Part shown: positions 22,875 through 30,860 of the stretch, piece after piece
Position numbering within the stretch: the stretch's first letter is position 1
How the letters are laid out: every line of letters starts with the position of its first letter
NCBI GenBank assembly: GCA_964345215.1
Contig: CAYFQH010000006.1
Coordinates: forward strand, 1-61,953
Length of the DNA stretch: 61,953 nucleotides
Source of the DNA: CAYFQH01 sp964345215
GTDB lineage: Bacteria > Bacillota > Clostridia > Christensenellales > Aristaeellaceae
Direction: 5' to 3'
Notes under the pieces: generated by a model
What the model was told of the DNA's origin: nothing
Databases searched by the model: none
What the model saw: only the letters and a program-made list of their open reading frames with translations
Position numbers and translations under genes: made by a program

Positions 22875-23789
22875 ATGGATTATGTGTTAACCACTGATGC
22901 TTTAACCAAGGCCTACGGCTCCTTCAAAGCCTTAAGCGGCCTGACCATGCATGTGCCAAAGGGGGCTATTTACGGCTTTATTGGCAAAAACGGTTCGGGG
23001 AAAACCACCCTGATGCGCCTTGTTTGCGGCCTGCAAGAGCCCACCCAGGGCAGTTACCATTTATATGGCGCCCCCCGGGGCAGTAAAGAGATTAGGCAAA
23101 TGCGAAGGCGCATGGGAGCCATTGTGGAAACCCCATCAATTTACCTGGATATGACGGCAGATGAAAACCTGAAACAGCAGTGCCGTATTTTGGGGCTGCC
23201 CACCTACGAGGATATTCCCCCTACCCTTGAATTGGTGGGCCTAGAAGGCACAGGTAAAAAGAAGGCCAAACACTTTTCATTAGGGATGAAACAGCGCTTG
23301 GGCATTGCCATTGCCCTTTTAAGCAGCCCTGATTTTTTGGTGCTGGATGAACCGGTAAACGGCCTTGACCCCCAGGGGATTGTTGAAATGCGGGAACTGC
23401 TGTTAACCCTCAACCGGGACCAGCAGATTACCATTTTAATTTCAAGCCATATTTTGGCGGAGCTTTCCCGGCTGGTGACCCACTACGGCTTTATAGACAA
23501 GGGCCAAATGGTGAAGGAAATCAGCGCAAAAGAACTGGAAGATACCTGCCAAAAGCGCACCCGCCTCAGGGTAAGCCATATAAAAACCCTGGCCAGGGTA
23601 TTGGATACCCTGGGTATAGCCTATAAAATACTGGCAGATAACAAGGCTGATGTATACGGCCAAGTGAATGTTACTCAGTTAACCCTGGCCCTTGCCAAAG
23701 AAAACTGCGATATTCTTTCAATCACCGGCCAGGATGAAAGTTTGGAGAGCTATTATATGGCCCTGGTGGGAGGTGCAGACCATGCGTAA
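22875..23789 (+). CDS. ABC transporter ATP-binding protein (lantibiotic/bacitracin-resistance type)
   Basis: A 304-residue ATPase with Walker A GKNGSGKTT, Q-loop region MGAIVETPSIYLDMTADENL, signature FSLGMKQR, Walker B FLVLDEPVNGLD and switch SSHIL. The VETPSIY and C-terminal ~80-residue extension are typical of ABC-2 type exporters next to response regulators in Firmicutes. AAGGAGG precedes the ATG. It overlaps the permease gene by eight bases. The permease is truncated, so the exporter is probably not functional unless the truncation is an assembly error. Confidence 0.85.
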   Translation: MDYVLTTDALTKAYGSFKALSGLTMHVPKGAIYGFIGKNGSGKTTLMRLVCGLQEPTQGSYHLYGAPRGSKEIRQMRRRMGAIVETPSIYLDMTADENLKQQCRILGLPTYEDIPPTLELVGLEGTGKKKAKHFSLGMKQRLGIAIALLSSPDFLVLDEPVNGLDPQGIVEMRELLLTLNRDQQITILISSHILAELSRLVTHYGFIDKGQMVKEISAKELEDTCQKRTRLRVSHIKTLARVLDTLGIAYKILADNKADVYGQVNVTQLTLALAKENCDILSITGQDESLESYYMALVGGADHA

Positions 23790-24093
23790 ACTTTTATCCG
23801 CAAACTTTAGCAGGCTTTTTAAAACCAAGGCTTTTTGGCTGGGAATGGGCGCCATGGTACTAGCGTTTTTTATCATCCACCGCCCTCACTCTTCCCCCCT
23901 TTATTTTGAGAAAACCTTTTTTCAGTATACCCTGCTCATCGGCTTTTTTGTTGCCATTTTCACAGCTCTTTTTATCGGCACCGATTATCACGATGGCACC
24001 ATCCGCAATAAAATCATCCTAGGCCACCCCAGGCAGGCCTTATATATTAGCAACTTGATTGTTTGCTTTGCCGCCGCCTTGCCAGCAGCATAA
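23782..24093 (+). pseudogene. ABC-2 type permease, 3'-truncated
   Basis: Only 103 residues remain of a protein that is normally about 240-260. It begins MRKLLSANFSRLFKTKAFWLG, has the first membrane segment and then GTDYHDGTIRNKIILGHPR, the standard start of this permease family. The match stops at SNLIVCFAAAL, where the frame runs into PAA and a stop. From there the sequence switches to a histidine kinase in another frame. The remaining four or so membrane segments are missing. Confidence 0.75.
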
Positions 24094-24794
24094 ACAAAGA
24101 ACTGGCCCTGTTAAGGCAGCAGCGGCGGCGGTTTCAAAGCGGCAACCAAGAACTAAAGGATGCCATTACAAACATGGCCCATGATTTGCGTACCCCTCTT
24201 ACCGCCATTTACGGGTATGTGGACTTAATGGAAAAAGAAGAAATTTCTCAAGAAGCAAAGCGCTATCTTGCGTTCATTCAAAACCGCATTACAGCCCTAA
24301 GCCAGCTTACTGAAGAGCTGTTTCGCTATTCGGTTATCACATCCACCGCTGCCCCTCCGGCCTTTGAAAACCTAAGCCTTAACACCCAGCTTGAAGAAAG
24401 CCTTGCCGCCTACTACAGCCCTTTAGTGGAAAGGGGGATTATCCCCACCATAACCATGCCGGCGGAAAAAGTCATCCGCCCTCTTAATCCTGAAACCTTA
24501 AGGCGTATTTTTTCCAATGTGCTTAGCAACGCCTTAAAATACAGCGATGGGGATTTGATGATTTTCCTTTTTGATACCGGGGAAATCCATTTTTCAAACA
24601 CTGCTAAAAGCCTTGATGCCCTCCAGGTAGAAAAGTTGTTCAACCGCTTTTACACCGTTGAAAGCGCACGAAAATCCACAGGCCTTGGCCTGGCTATCGC
24701 CAAAACCCTGGTGGAACAGATGGGAGGCACCATCACCGCCCAGTACCAAAACCAACGGCTTACGGTAATGATCCATTTTCCTCTTACCGGTTAA
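24063..24794 (+). pseudogene. Sensor histidine kinase, 5'-truncated
   Basis: About 240 residues hold a complete kinase core. The dimerisation box is TNMAHDLRTPLTAIYGYVDL with the phospho-His. The ATPase domain shows the N box (RIFSNVLSNALKYS), a G1-like DLMIFLFDTG, and STGLGLAIAKTLVEQMGG. The usual two N-terminal membrane segments and sensor are absent, the reading frame starts only at a TTG inside the permease remnant, and there is no ribosome binding site. It probably belonged to the response regulator upstream. Truncation by deletion is the simplest explanation; an assembly error is the other. Confidence 0.75.
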
Positions 24795-24903
24795 GGTGTG
24801 GACGGTTGAATCATTTTTCCACTTTGCTTAAAATGTACAACTTGAGTAAAACAAAATTTTTTATTTTTTGCTATATTATAAATTGAAGGGAGGGAAGCAA
24901 AAA

Positions 24904-25797
24904 ATGCAGAATGAGGCTGTCGAAAAAATGATTGTCTGGATTGAAACCCATTTACAGGAGGATTTATCCCTTTTAGAAATATCCCGGCAGGTGGGCTACT
25001 CTCCCTATTACTGCTCCAGCCGTTTTCATCAAATAACAGGCCAAACCCTCAAAAGCTATATTGCCGGCCGTCGCCTGGCCCATGCTGCCTTTATGGTAAG
25101 GGATACCAACCGCCCCCTTTTAGACATTGCTCTTTGCTACGGTTTTTTATCCCAGCAGGCTTTTACCAGAGCCTTTAGTCAGGCTTACGGCTTAAGCCCT
25201 GCCGCTTACCGTAAAAATCCCTTCCCTATTCCCTTGGCAATCAAAAAAACAGTTCTCTTTCCTGATGATACAGGCGAAAAAGGAGGTTTTACAATGAATC
25301 AAACCCTGTTAACCGATGCAAAAATACGTGTAGAATATATACCCGAACATGGGTACATGGCTCTTCGGGACGAGGGCGTACAAGAATACTTTCCCTTTTG
25401 GCAGCGGCATAACTGCGATGAAACCTTGGGCATGATAGAAAGCCTAAGCCACATTGCTCACCCTGTTGTAGGCATCCATACCGCCGGCTGGTTTTGGAAA
25501 AATGAAAAACGGGGCTATACCTATGGAATGGGGGTAGAGCAGAGTTATAGTGGTTCTCTACCCAAAGGCTTTACACTTAAAAAATATCCAGGCAGCTACT
25601 ACCTGGTGTTTTATCACCCCACCTTCGACTTTTTAAAAAACTGCCAGGAGGTAATGGACCGAGTAGAAACTTTAGCCTGGGCTTTTGATCCAAAAATCTT
25701 GGGCTTTGCCTGGAACGAGGAAGATTGCCAAATGTACCAGCGTCACCGGCCGGAAACCCTGGGTTATGAAGTGCTCCGTCCGGTGGTAAGGGTATAA
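24904..25797 (+). CDS. AraC-family regulator with C-terminal effector-binding domain
   Basis: A 297-residue protein with two parts. Residues 1-105 are the double helix-turn-helix: DLSLLEISRQVGYSPYYCSSRFHQITGQ and PLLDIALCYGFLSQQAFTRAF with the final YGLSPAAYRK. Residues ~135-297 form a GyrI-like effector-binding domain (IRVEYIPEHGYMALRDEG, then the late WAFDPKILGFAWN and CQMYQRH). Proteins of this architecture respond to small hydrophobic compounds. The ATG has GGGAGGG nine bases upstream. It follows the damaged ABC locus by 110 bases and may be independent. Target genes are not evident. Confidence 0.85.
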   Translation: MQNEAVEKMIVWIETHLQEDLSLLEISRQVGYSPYYCSSRFHQITGQTLKSYIAGRRLAHAAFMVRDTNRPLLDIALCYGFLSQQAFTRAFSQAYGLSPAAYRKNPFPIPLAIKKTVLFPDDTGEKGGFTMNQTLLTDAKIRVEYIPEHGYMALRDEGVQEYFPFWQRHNCDETLGMIESLSHIAHPVVGIHTAGWFWKNEKRGYTYGMGVEQSYSGSLPKGFTLKKYPGSYYLVFYHPTFDFLKNCQEVMDRVETLAWAFDPKILGFAWNEEDCQMYQRHRPETLGYEVLRPVVRV

Positions 25798-25927
25798 GAG
25801 GCGAAAAACCATCCCCTGTCCTGAGTAAAGGCACCTTTTCTTTTTATCTTCCATCCTGTATGTACTTGATCTTTTTTTCCAACATACCCTTCACAAGTAA
25901 ATGTAATTAACTTTTACATCAATCAAA

Positions 25928-25971
25928 AGCACCGCTCCTTGGTTCATTTGAACTCAAGCAGCGATGCTTTA
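25928..25971 (-). terminator. Terminator of the threonine aldolase gene
   Basis: On the minus strand AAAGCATCGCT pairs with AGCGGTGCTTT around a loop that itself contains TTGAGTTCAAATGAACCAA; TTTTGATTG follows. Confidence 0.55.
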
Positions 25972-25990
25972 TGATGTATAATATATGCTT

Positions 25991-27013
25991 TTATATAAGG
26001 TCAATCACCCGGGCCACATCTTCTTCCCTGGTAGCCCAGCTGGTTGCAAAGCGGACCACGGTACGGCTAGAGTCCAGCGTTTCCCAAAAGCTGAAAGAAA
26101 CTTTTTTCTTTAATTCATTCATTTTTTTATTATCCAGCACCACAAAAATTTGATTGGTAGGGCTTTCAAAATAAAAGGAATAGCCCTTGGCTTTAAAGGC
26201 TTCTTTCAACTTTTTAGCCATGGCTATGGCATGTTTTGAAATAGTTACATATAAATCATCGGTAAACAGGGTATCAAACTGAATACCCAGCATACGCCCT
26301 TTAGCCAGTACTGCCCCCTGTTGTTTCATAACAGTAAAAAAGTGCTTGGGGCTATGGTGGGTAAAAACCACGGCTTCCCCAAATAAAGCCCCTACCTTGG
26401 TTCCGCCAATGTAGAACACATCGGTATATTTGGCAATCAGGGGCAAGGTTACGTCGGTATCCTCCGAAGCCAGGCCATAGCCTAAGCGGGCACCGTCCAA
26501 ATAAAGGGGCAGGCTGTTTGCCCTGCATACCCGGTTTAAATCCTCCAGTTCTTTTCGGGTGTATAATGTGCCATACTCTGTAGGGTGAGAAATATATACC
26601 ATTCCCGGCTGCACAATATGGTCTTTGCTGTCGTCCCCCTTCAGCTTGTCTATATAAGCCTGTACCTGGGCTGCAGAAATTTTGCCCTCTTTTTGAGGCA
26701 GGGTAATCACCTTATGGCCCCCCGTTTCAATGGCACCCCCCTCATGCTGCGCAATGTGCCCCGTCTCCGGGGCAATGACCCCCTGGTAACTGCGCAAAAG
26801 AGCCTTGATGACCGTGGCATTGGCCTGGGTACCCCCTACCAAAAAATAAACCTCCCCTTGGGGGCATTGGCAGGCTGTCTTGATTTTTTCCTTAGCCTGG
26901 TCGCAATAAGGATCAAAACCATAGCCGGTGGTTTTTTCCATGTTGCTTTGCATCAGCCGCTCCAAAATCAAAGGGTGCGCCCCTTCCATATAATCGCTTT
27001 CAAAGTATTCCAT
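25991..27013 (-). CDS. Low-specificity threonine aldolase / beta-eliminating lyase family enzyme
   Basis: A 340-residue PLP enzyme expected to cleave L-threonine or allo-threonine to glycine and acetaldehyde. Clear matches are FESDYMEGAHPLILERL at the start, GYGFDPYCDQAKEKI, FLVGGTQANATVIKALL, the PLP-ring stacking region HIAQHEGGAIE, LYLDGARLGYGL with the Asp-Gly-Ala-Arg motif, and FYIGGTKVGALFGEA with the PLP lysine. Length matches the bacterial family. AGGAG precedes the ATG and a good promoter lies just upstream. The gene stands alone between the AraC gene and a repeat. Confidence 0.9.
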   Translation of the reverse strand: MEYFESDYMEGAHPLILERLMQSNMEKTTGYGFDPYCDQAKEKIKTACQCPQGEVYFLVGGTQANATVIKALLRSYQGVIAPETGHIAQHEGGAIETGGHKVITLPQKEGKISAAQVQAYIDKLKGDDSKDHIVQPGMVYISHPTEYGTLYTRKELEDLNRVCRANSLPLYLDGARLGYGLASEDTDVTLPLIAKYTDVFYIGGTKVGALFGEAVVFTHHSPKHFFTVMKQQGAVLAKGRMLGIQFDTLFTDDLYVTISKHAIAMAKKLKEAFKAKGYSFYFESPTNQIFVVLDNKKMNELKKKVSFSFWETLDSSRTVVRFATSWATREEDVARVIDLI

Positions 27014-27055
27014 GATCGCCGCTCCTATTTTTGTTTTTTGTATACAGTAGGTTTC

Positions 27056-27085
27056 ATCATAGCTTTATTTTACAGCCTTTGTCAA
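27056..27085 (-). promoter_or_regulatory. Promoter of the threonine aldolase gene
   Basis: On the minus strand TTGACA (27085-27080) and TATGAT (27061-27056) are 18 bases apart, about 40 bases before the start codon. Confidence 0.7.
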
Positions 27086-27141
27086 CCAGAATGAGTGATT
27101 TTGAAAGAAAAACTTCCTGTGATATACCATGATTGAAATAC

Positions 27142-27272
27142 TGCACAAAAGGAGGGTCAACCAAAGAACGGGGATTTTTTCGAAAAACAAGGAAAAAAGC
27201 GTAGGAATAGCGCCACTGTTTCGAGAATTTTTGACGAACCTTCCGTAAAAAGCGCCTCCTTTGCATTGTGCA
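27142..27272. repeat. Dispersed repeat, copy R1 (131 bp)
   Basis: Begins TGCACAAAAGGAGGG and ends CCTCCTTTGCATTGTGCA, so its ends are inverted repeats of GCACAA..AAAGGAGG. The core (AAAAAAGCGTAGGAATAGC, then ACTGTTTCGAG, TTTTTGACGA) matches copies at 36.7 and 37.1 kb in the same orientation. It ends inside the start of the following broken ORF. Confidence 0.7.
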
Positions 27273-27672
27273 ACAAAAACTTTGAAGCCTTACGCCAATA
27301 TTTTATACAACAGGGCTATCCCTTTCAGTACCCTCTATATCGGCAAGCCTGTATGGTTCATTGCCCTAAAAGCTTAACAGAAATACAAACAGGCGAAGAA
27401 TACATGGTTTTGATTGGCGAAGCCGCCGCCTTTCTAGCTCCAGCTCTTTAGAGGGCACCAGTTTTGCCCTTCACTCAGTCATGCTGCTAACCGATGCCTT
27501 GAATCAAGAGAAGGATCCTAACAAAGCCTACCATAAAAGCGCCCGTAAGCTAAAGGTAAAAATGGCCTTTAAAATGGTAAAATCCCTTGGTATTTGCACC
27601 CCTCCCCTTTGCCGGATGTGCCTAAAAACGGGAATAAGAACCTTAAAGGTAAAGGAGAAAATCGGTCCATAA
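27266..27672 (+). pseudogene. Frameshifted ORF of unknown family
   Basis: Two adjacent frames together read as one protein of about 135 residues. The first reads FEALRQYFIQQGYPFQYPLY, then QACMVHCPKSLTEIQ and GEEYMVLIGEAAAF. Near 27432 the frame changes to SSSSLEGTSFALHSVMLLTD, NQEKDPNKAYHKSARKLKVK and MVKSLGICTPPLCRMCLKTG. The cysteines (MVHCP; GICTPPLCRMC) suggest a metal- or redox-type protein. I do not recognise the family. No ribosome binding site is present, and the 5' end lies in the R1 repeat, so the gene is probably both truncated at its start and frameshifted. A sequencing error at the shift is possible. Confidence 0.5.
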
Positions 27673-27714
27673 AAAAGCGCAGCCCTGGGCGCACTTTTTT
27701 ATGGACCGATTTTG
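27658..27714. terminator. Long palindromic bidirectional terminator
   Basis: Arms of about 20 bp (AAAATCGGTCCATAAAAAAG and its complement) plus an inner GCGC/GCGC pair, with T6 runs on both strands. The arms extend into both converging reading frames, which therefore end in the same residues KIGP. Confidence 0.85.
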
Positions 27715-28217
27715 GTATAAACCAATTTTCCATCTATTTTGATTGATTCCATTAAATCCATTTCATCTGCCAGGGCTGAAAAGGAGGAGGAAAGCAGGCT
27801 GTTTAAATCAATGCCTTCCTTTATTTCCGTCTTTCTGGCCAGGGTAATATGGGGGATATAGGGTTTGTTTTGAAGCGTAAAACCTGCCTGCTTTAAGTGA
27901 TGGGCCAGCTGTTTTTGGGCGGCGGCCAGCTGGCTGTTTTCTTTTATACCAAGCCATACCAAGGGGCCCTCTTTTCGGTTAAATTGCCCTATAGAATCAA
28001 ATATCAGCCGGGTTGGGGCAAAGGAAGTCTCTTTGATGGCCTGGTGAATGAAAATCAAAGAATCTTCTTCCACCTCTCCTAAAAAAGCAAGGGTCAGGTG
28101 AAAATTTGGAACAGGCGGAAAAAGAGCATGAGGGGATAGTTCCCTTAGCCTATGCTGTATTAGGGCCATCAAACCCTTTGTTTTTTCATCAAAGTTTATC
28201 GCTATAAACAGGCGCAC
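27699..28217 (-). CDS. thpR: RNA 2',3'-cyclic phosphodiesterase (2'-5' RNA ligase family)
   Basis: A 172-residue 2H phosphoesterase. The two catalytic HxTx motifs are HLTLAFLGEVEED (about residues 40-52) and HITLARKTE (about 123-131). The opening MRLFIAINFDEKTK is standard for ThpR. It opens 2',3'-cyclic phosphates on RNA ends; ligation is seen in reverse in vitro. The start is GTG with GAGGAG about seven bases upstream. The stop codon lies within the long palindromic terminator shared with the converging ORF. Confidence 0.9.
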   Translation of the reverse strand: MRLFIAINFDEKTKGLMALIQHRLRELSPHALFPPVPNFHLTLAFLGEVEEDSLIFIHQAIKETSFAPTRLIFDSIGQFNRKEGPLVWLGIKENSQLAAAQKQLAHHLKQAGFTLQNKPYIPHITLARKTEIKEGIDLNSLLSSSFSALADEMDLMESIKIDGKLVYTKIGP

Positions 28218-28340
28218 TCTGCTTCTCCTCTACTTTTAACAAGTCCTTCTTGGGGTTTTTATATTTTATTCTCATGGGCTCTTTTTATCATACCAGTTTC
28301 TTCTTCTTTAATAAATATCCGTTTAGTAAAAACAACATAC

Positions 28341-28375
28341 AAAAAGCGCTTAGGAACAGTCTAAGCGCTTTTATT
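28341..28375. terminator. Terminator after the cytidylate-kinase-like gene
   Basis: AAAAGCGCTTAG and CTAAGCGCTTTT form a perfect 12-bp stem with a seven-base loop; T-rich on both sides. Confidence 0.85.
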
Positions 28376-28388
28376 GTAATGATGCCTT

Positions 28389-28994
28389 TTAATCTTTTGC
28401 TTTTACCACCTGGTATAGAATATCCGTTACCGTATTGATGCCCAGCTTGGCGCTGTTTAGCATCATGTGGTAATTGTCGCTGTTTTTCCACTCGAGCCCC
28501 GTAACCACTTTAAAGTAGTTGGCCCGCCGTTTGTCAAAAGTGCGCAGGGTCGATTCTGCCTCCCCCGAGTCGATGCCATACACCTTTACCGCCCGTTCAA
28601 GGCGCTTGGAATGATCGGCACTAATAAACACCCTTAATACCTTGGGGTTGCTTTTGAGCAGCCCTGCCGCCCCCCGGCCCACCAACACACAAGGGTTCAT
28701 GGCCAGTTCGGCAATAATGTTAGCCTCTACCAGGGCCAACTCCTGGGTAGTGGTCAGCCCTGGGCGCTTGCCCGAGGTTACATTAGCCAGCATGTTCAGC
28801 CCAAACAAAAGGCTGCCGGTAATGCTCTCCTCCACTTCCCTTAAACTTTGAACGGGTTTTTGCAAAAAGGCCGCCGCCTGTTCCAAAATTTCCTCATCAT
28901 AACATAAGATCCCCAGTTTTTCAGCCAGCTTCTGCCCTACTGCACTGCCGCCGCTAGCATACTCCCGCTCAATGGCAATGATTTTATATTCCAT
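28389..28994 (-). CDS. Cytidylate-kinase-like family protein
   Basis: A 201-residue protein of the cytidylate-kinase-like AAA group (PF13189). The P-loop region reads IAIEREYASGGSAVGQKLAEKL, where the canonical GKG/GKS is replaced by GGSAVGQK as in this family. The Asp-Glu pair YDEEILEQAA, VLVGRGAAGLL and VFISADHSKRLERAVKVYG are all conserved. The family is widespread in Clostridia and its substrate is not established. AAGGAGAG precedes the ATG. It follows the ABC exporter genes by 24 bases on the same strand and is probably in the same operon. Confidence 0.8.
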   Translation of the reverse strand: MEYKIIAIEREYASGGSAVGQKLAEKLGILCYDEEILEQAAAFLQKPVQSLREVEESITGSLLFGLNMLANVTSGKRPGLTTTQELALVEANIIAELAMNPCVLVGRGAAGLLKSNPKVLRVFISADHSKRLERAVKVYGIDSGEAESTLRTFDKRRANYFKVVTGLEWKNSDNYHMMLNSAKLGINTVTDILYQVVKAKD

Positions 28995-29018
28995 CGTCCT
29001 CTCTCCTTCAGTTTTTGA

Positions 29019-30860
29019 TTAAGCAGCCTGTTCAAACTGGCTTCTATATAATTCTGCATAAAATCCATTTTGCTCAAGCAGGGCATCGTGGTTACCGCTT
29101 TCAACAATATCCCCATCCCGCATAACCAAAATCATGTCAGCGTTTTTAATGGTCGACAGCCTGTGGGCAATTACAAAGGAAGTTCTCCCCTGGGTTAGCC
29201 TATCCATAGCCGCCTGTACAATCCGCTCGGTACGGGTATCGACAGAGCTTGTGGCTTCATCCAATATAAGCAGGGGTGCATCCTGAATCATGGCTCTGGC
29301 AATGGTTACCAGCTGTTTTTGCCCTTCAGATAAACTGGCCTTGTCGTTTAATACCGTATCATATCCCATGGGCAGTGTTTTTACATAGTGGTGTAAACCC
29401 ACAGCCTTACAGGCATCCACTACCTGCTCGTGGGTAACCCCTTGCTTGGCGTAAACAATATTTTCTTTAATGGTTCCTTCAAACAGCCAGGTATCTTGCA
29501 AGACCATACAGAACTGATCGTGCACATTTTCCCTGGTCACCTGGCTGGTGGGCGTGCCGTCTAGCATAATTTCGCCGCTGTTCAGCTCGTAAAAACGCAT
29601 GAGTAGATTAACCATAGTGGTTTTACCCGCCCCTGTGGGGCCGACAATGGCAATTTTTTGCCCCGCTTTAACCGAGGCTGAAAAATCATTGATGATAATT
29701 TTATCCTTATCGTAACCAAAGCGCACATGGTCAAAAATCACGTCGCCTTTTACATTTTGAAGGGTTTGGACCTTATGACTTTCATCTTCCAGTTCTTTTT
29801 CTTCCAGAAACTCAAACACCCGTTCACTGGCCGCAGCGGTGCGCTGGAGGGTTTGCATGGACTGGGCCAGCTGAGAAAGAGGCTGGGTAAAAAACCGTAT
29901 ATACATCATAAAGGCTACAATTACCCCAAAGGAAATATGCCCGCCCATGGCTAGCGCCGCACCAACCACACAAACGGCCACATAGCCAAAGTTACCGATA
30001 AAGTTCATAATAGGCATCATCAAGCCTGACAAAAACTGGGCTTTCCAGGCACTGTCGTGGAGGCGGCCGTTGATGTTTTCAAAATCTTCGCTGGCCTTCT
30101 TACCCCCATTATACACCTTTACCACATGGTGCCCAGAGTAAATTTCTTCAATATGGCCGTTGATATCTCCTATGCCCTGCTGTTGAGCACCAAAATATTT
30201 TTGAGATTTGGACATGATCACCATCATCAGCACAAAGCCGACAATGGTAGAGCCCACCGCTGTTAGGGCCATAATCCAATTGTTGTAAAACATCATCACC
30301 AGGGAGCCTATAAACATGGTTAAAGCGCTTACCAGGGTACCGATGCTTTGATTGAGGGTTTGCCCGATGTCGTCCACGTCGTTGGTAACCCGGCTTAATA
30401 CATCCCCATAGCTGACCTTATCAAAGTAAGCCAGGGGCAGGCGGTTGATTTTTTGCGAAATATCCCGCCGCATGCCTTGGGAAATTTTAGCTGCAAAAGT
30501 AGCCATAATATAGTTTGATAATGCGTTGAATAAAAGAGCCAGGCCATAGATAATCAAAAGGCCTGTAATCACTTTCAACACGGCTTCCATATCAATGGTG
30601 CCAATTACAGGCAGGCCGTTTATAATGCTTGGCAGTCCCTTTGCAATTTCGTTGGTTAAATCCTTCAACTTATCGGGGCCTATAATTTGGCAGACGGTGC
30701 CAAGAGCCGATACGATGAGGGTAACAATCATGGCAGGCATATATTTTTTACAATAGTCAATTAGCTTTCCCCAGGTTTTTTTAAAGTCCTTGGCTCGTAC
30801 ATTGGCGCCCATGGAGCCTCCACCTGACCCATGGCCCATTCCTCTTCCTTGTTGACTCAT
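29019..30860 (-). CDS. Heterodimeric ABC exporter subunit with consensus ATP site
   Basis: A 613-residue half-transporter. A Gly-rich N-terminus (GRGMGHGSGGGSMGA) precedes six membrane segments (residues ~40-320), with the coupling region QGMRRDISQKINRLPLAYFD. The ATPase domain has Walker A GPTGAGKTTMV, signature SLSEGQKQL, Walker B LLILDEATSSVD with the catalytic Glu, and the switch His in VIAHRLSTI. Its partner upstream has Asp in place of that Glu, so the pair should form one active and one degenerate site, as in BmrCD and LmrCD. The ATG overlaps the partner's stop (ATGA). Substrates are probably drugs or peptides. Confidence 0.9.
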   Translation of the reverse strand: MSQQGRGMGHGSGGGSMGANVRAKDFKKTWGKLIDYCKKYMPAMIVTLIVSALGTVCQIIGPDKLKDLTNEIAKGLPSIINGLPVIGTIDMEAVLKVITGLLIIYGLALLFNALSNYIMATFAAKISQGMRRDISQKINRLPLAYFDKVSYGDVLSRVTNDVDDIGQTLNQSIGTLVSALTMFIGSLVMMFYNNWIMALTAVGSTIVGFVLMMVIMSKSQKYFGAQQQGIGDINGHIEEIYSGHHVVKVYNGGKKASEDFENINGRLHDSAWKAQFLSGLMMPIMNFIGNFGYVAVCVVGAALAMGGHISFGVIVAFMMYIRFFTQPLSQLAQSMQTLQRTAAASERVFEFLEEKELEDESHKVQTLQNVKGDVIFDHVRFGYDKDKIIINDFSASVKAGQKIAIVGPTGAGKTTMVNLLMRFYELNSGEIMLDGTPTSQVTRENVHDQFCMVLQDTWLFEGTIKENIVYAKQGVTHEQVVDACKAVGLHHYVKTLPMGYDTVLNDKASLSEGQKQLVTIARAMIQDAPLLILDEATSSVDTRTERIVQAAMDRLTQGRTSFVIAHRLSTIKNADMILVMRDGDIVESGNHDALLEQNGFYAELYRSQFEQAA

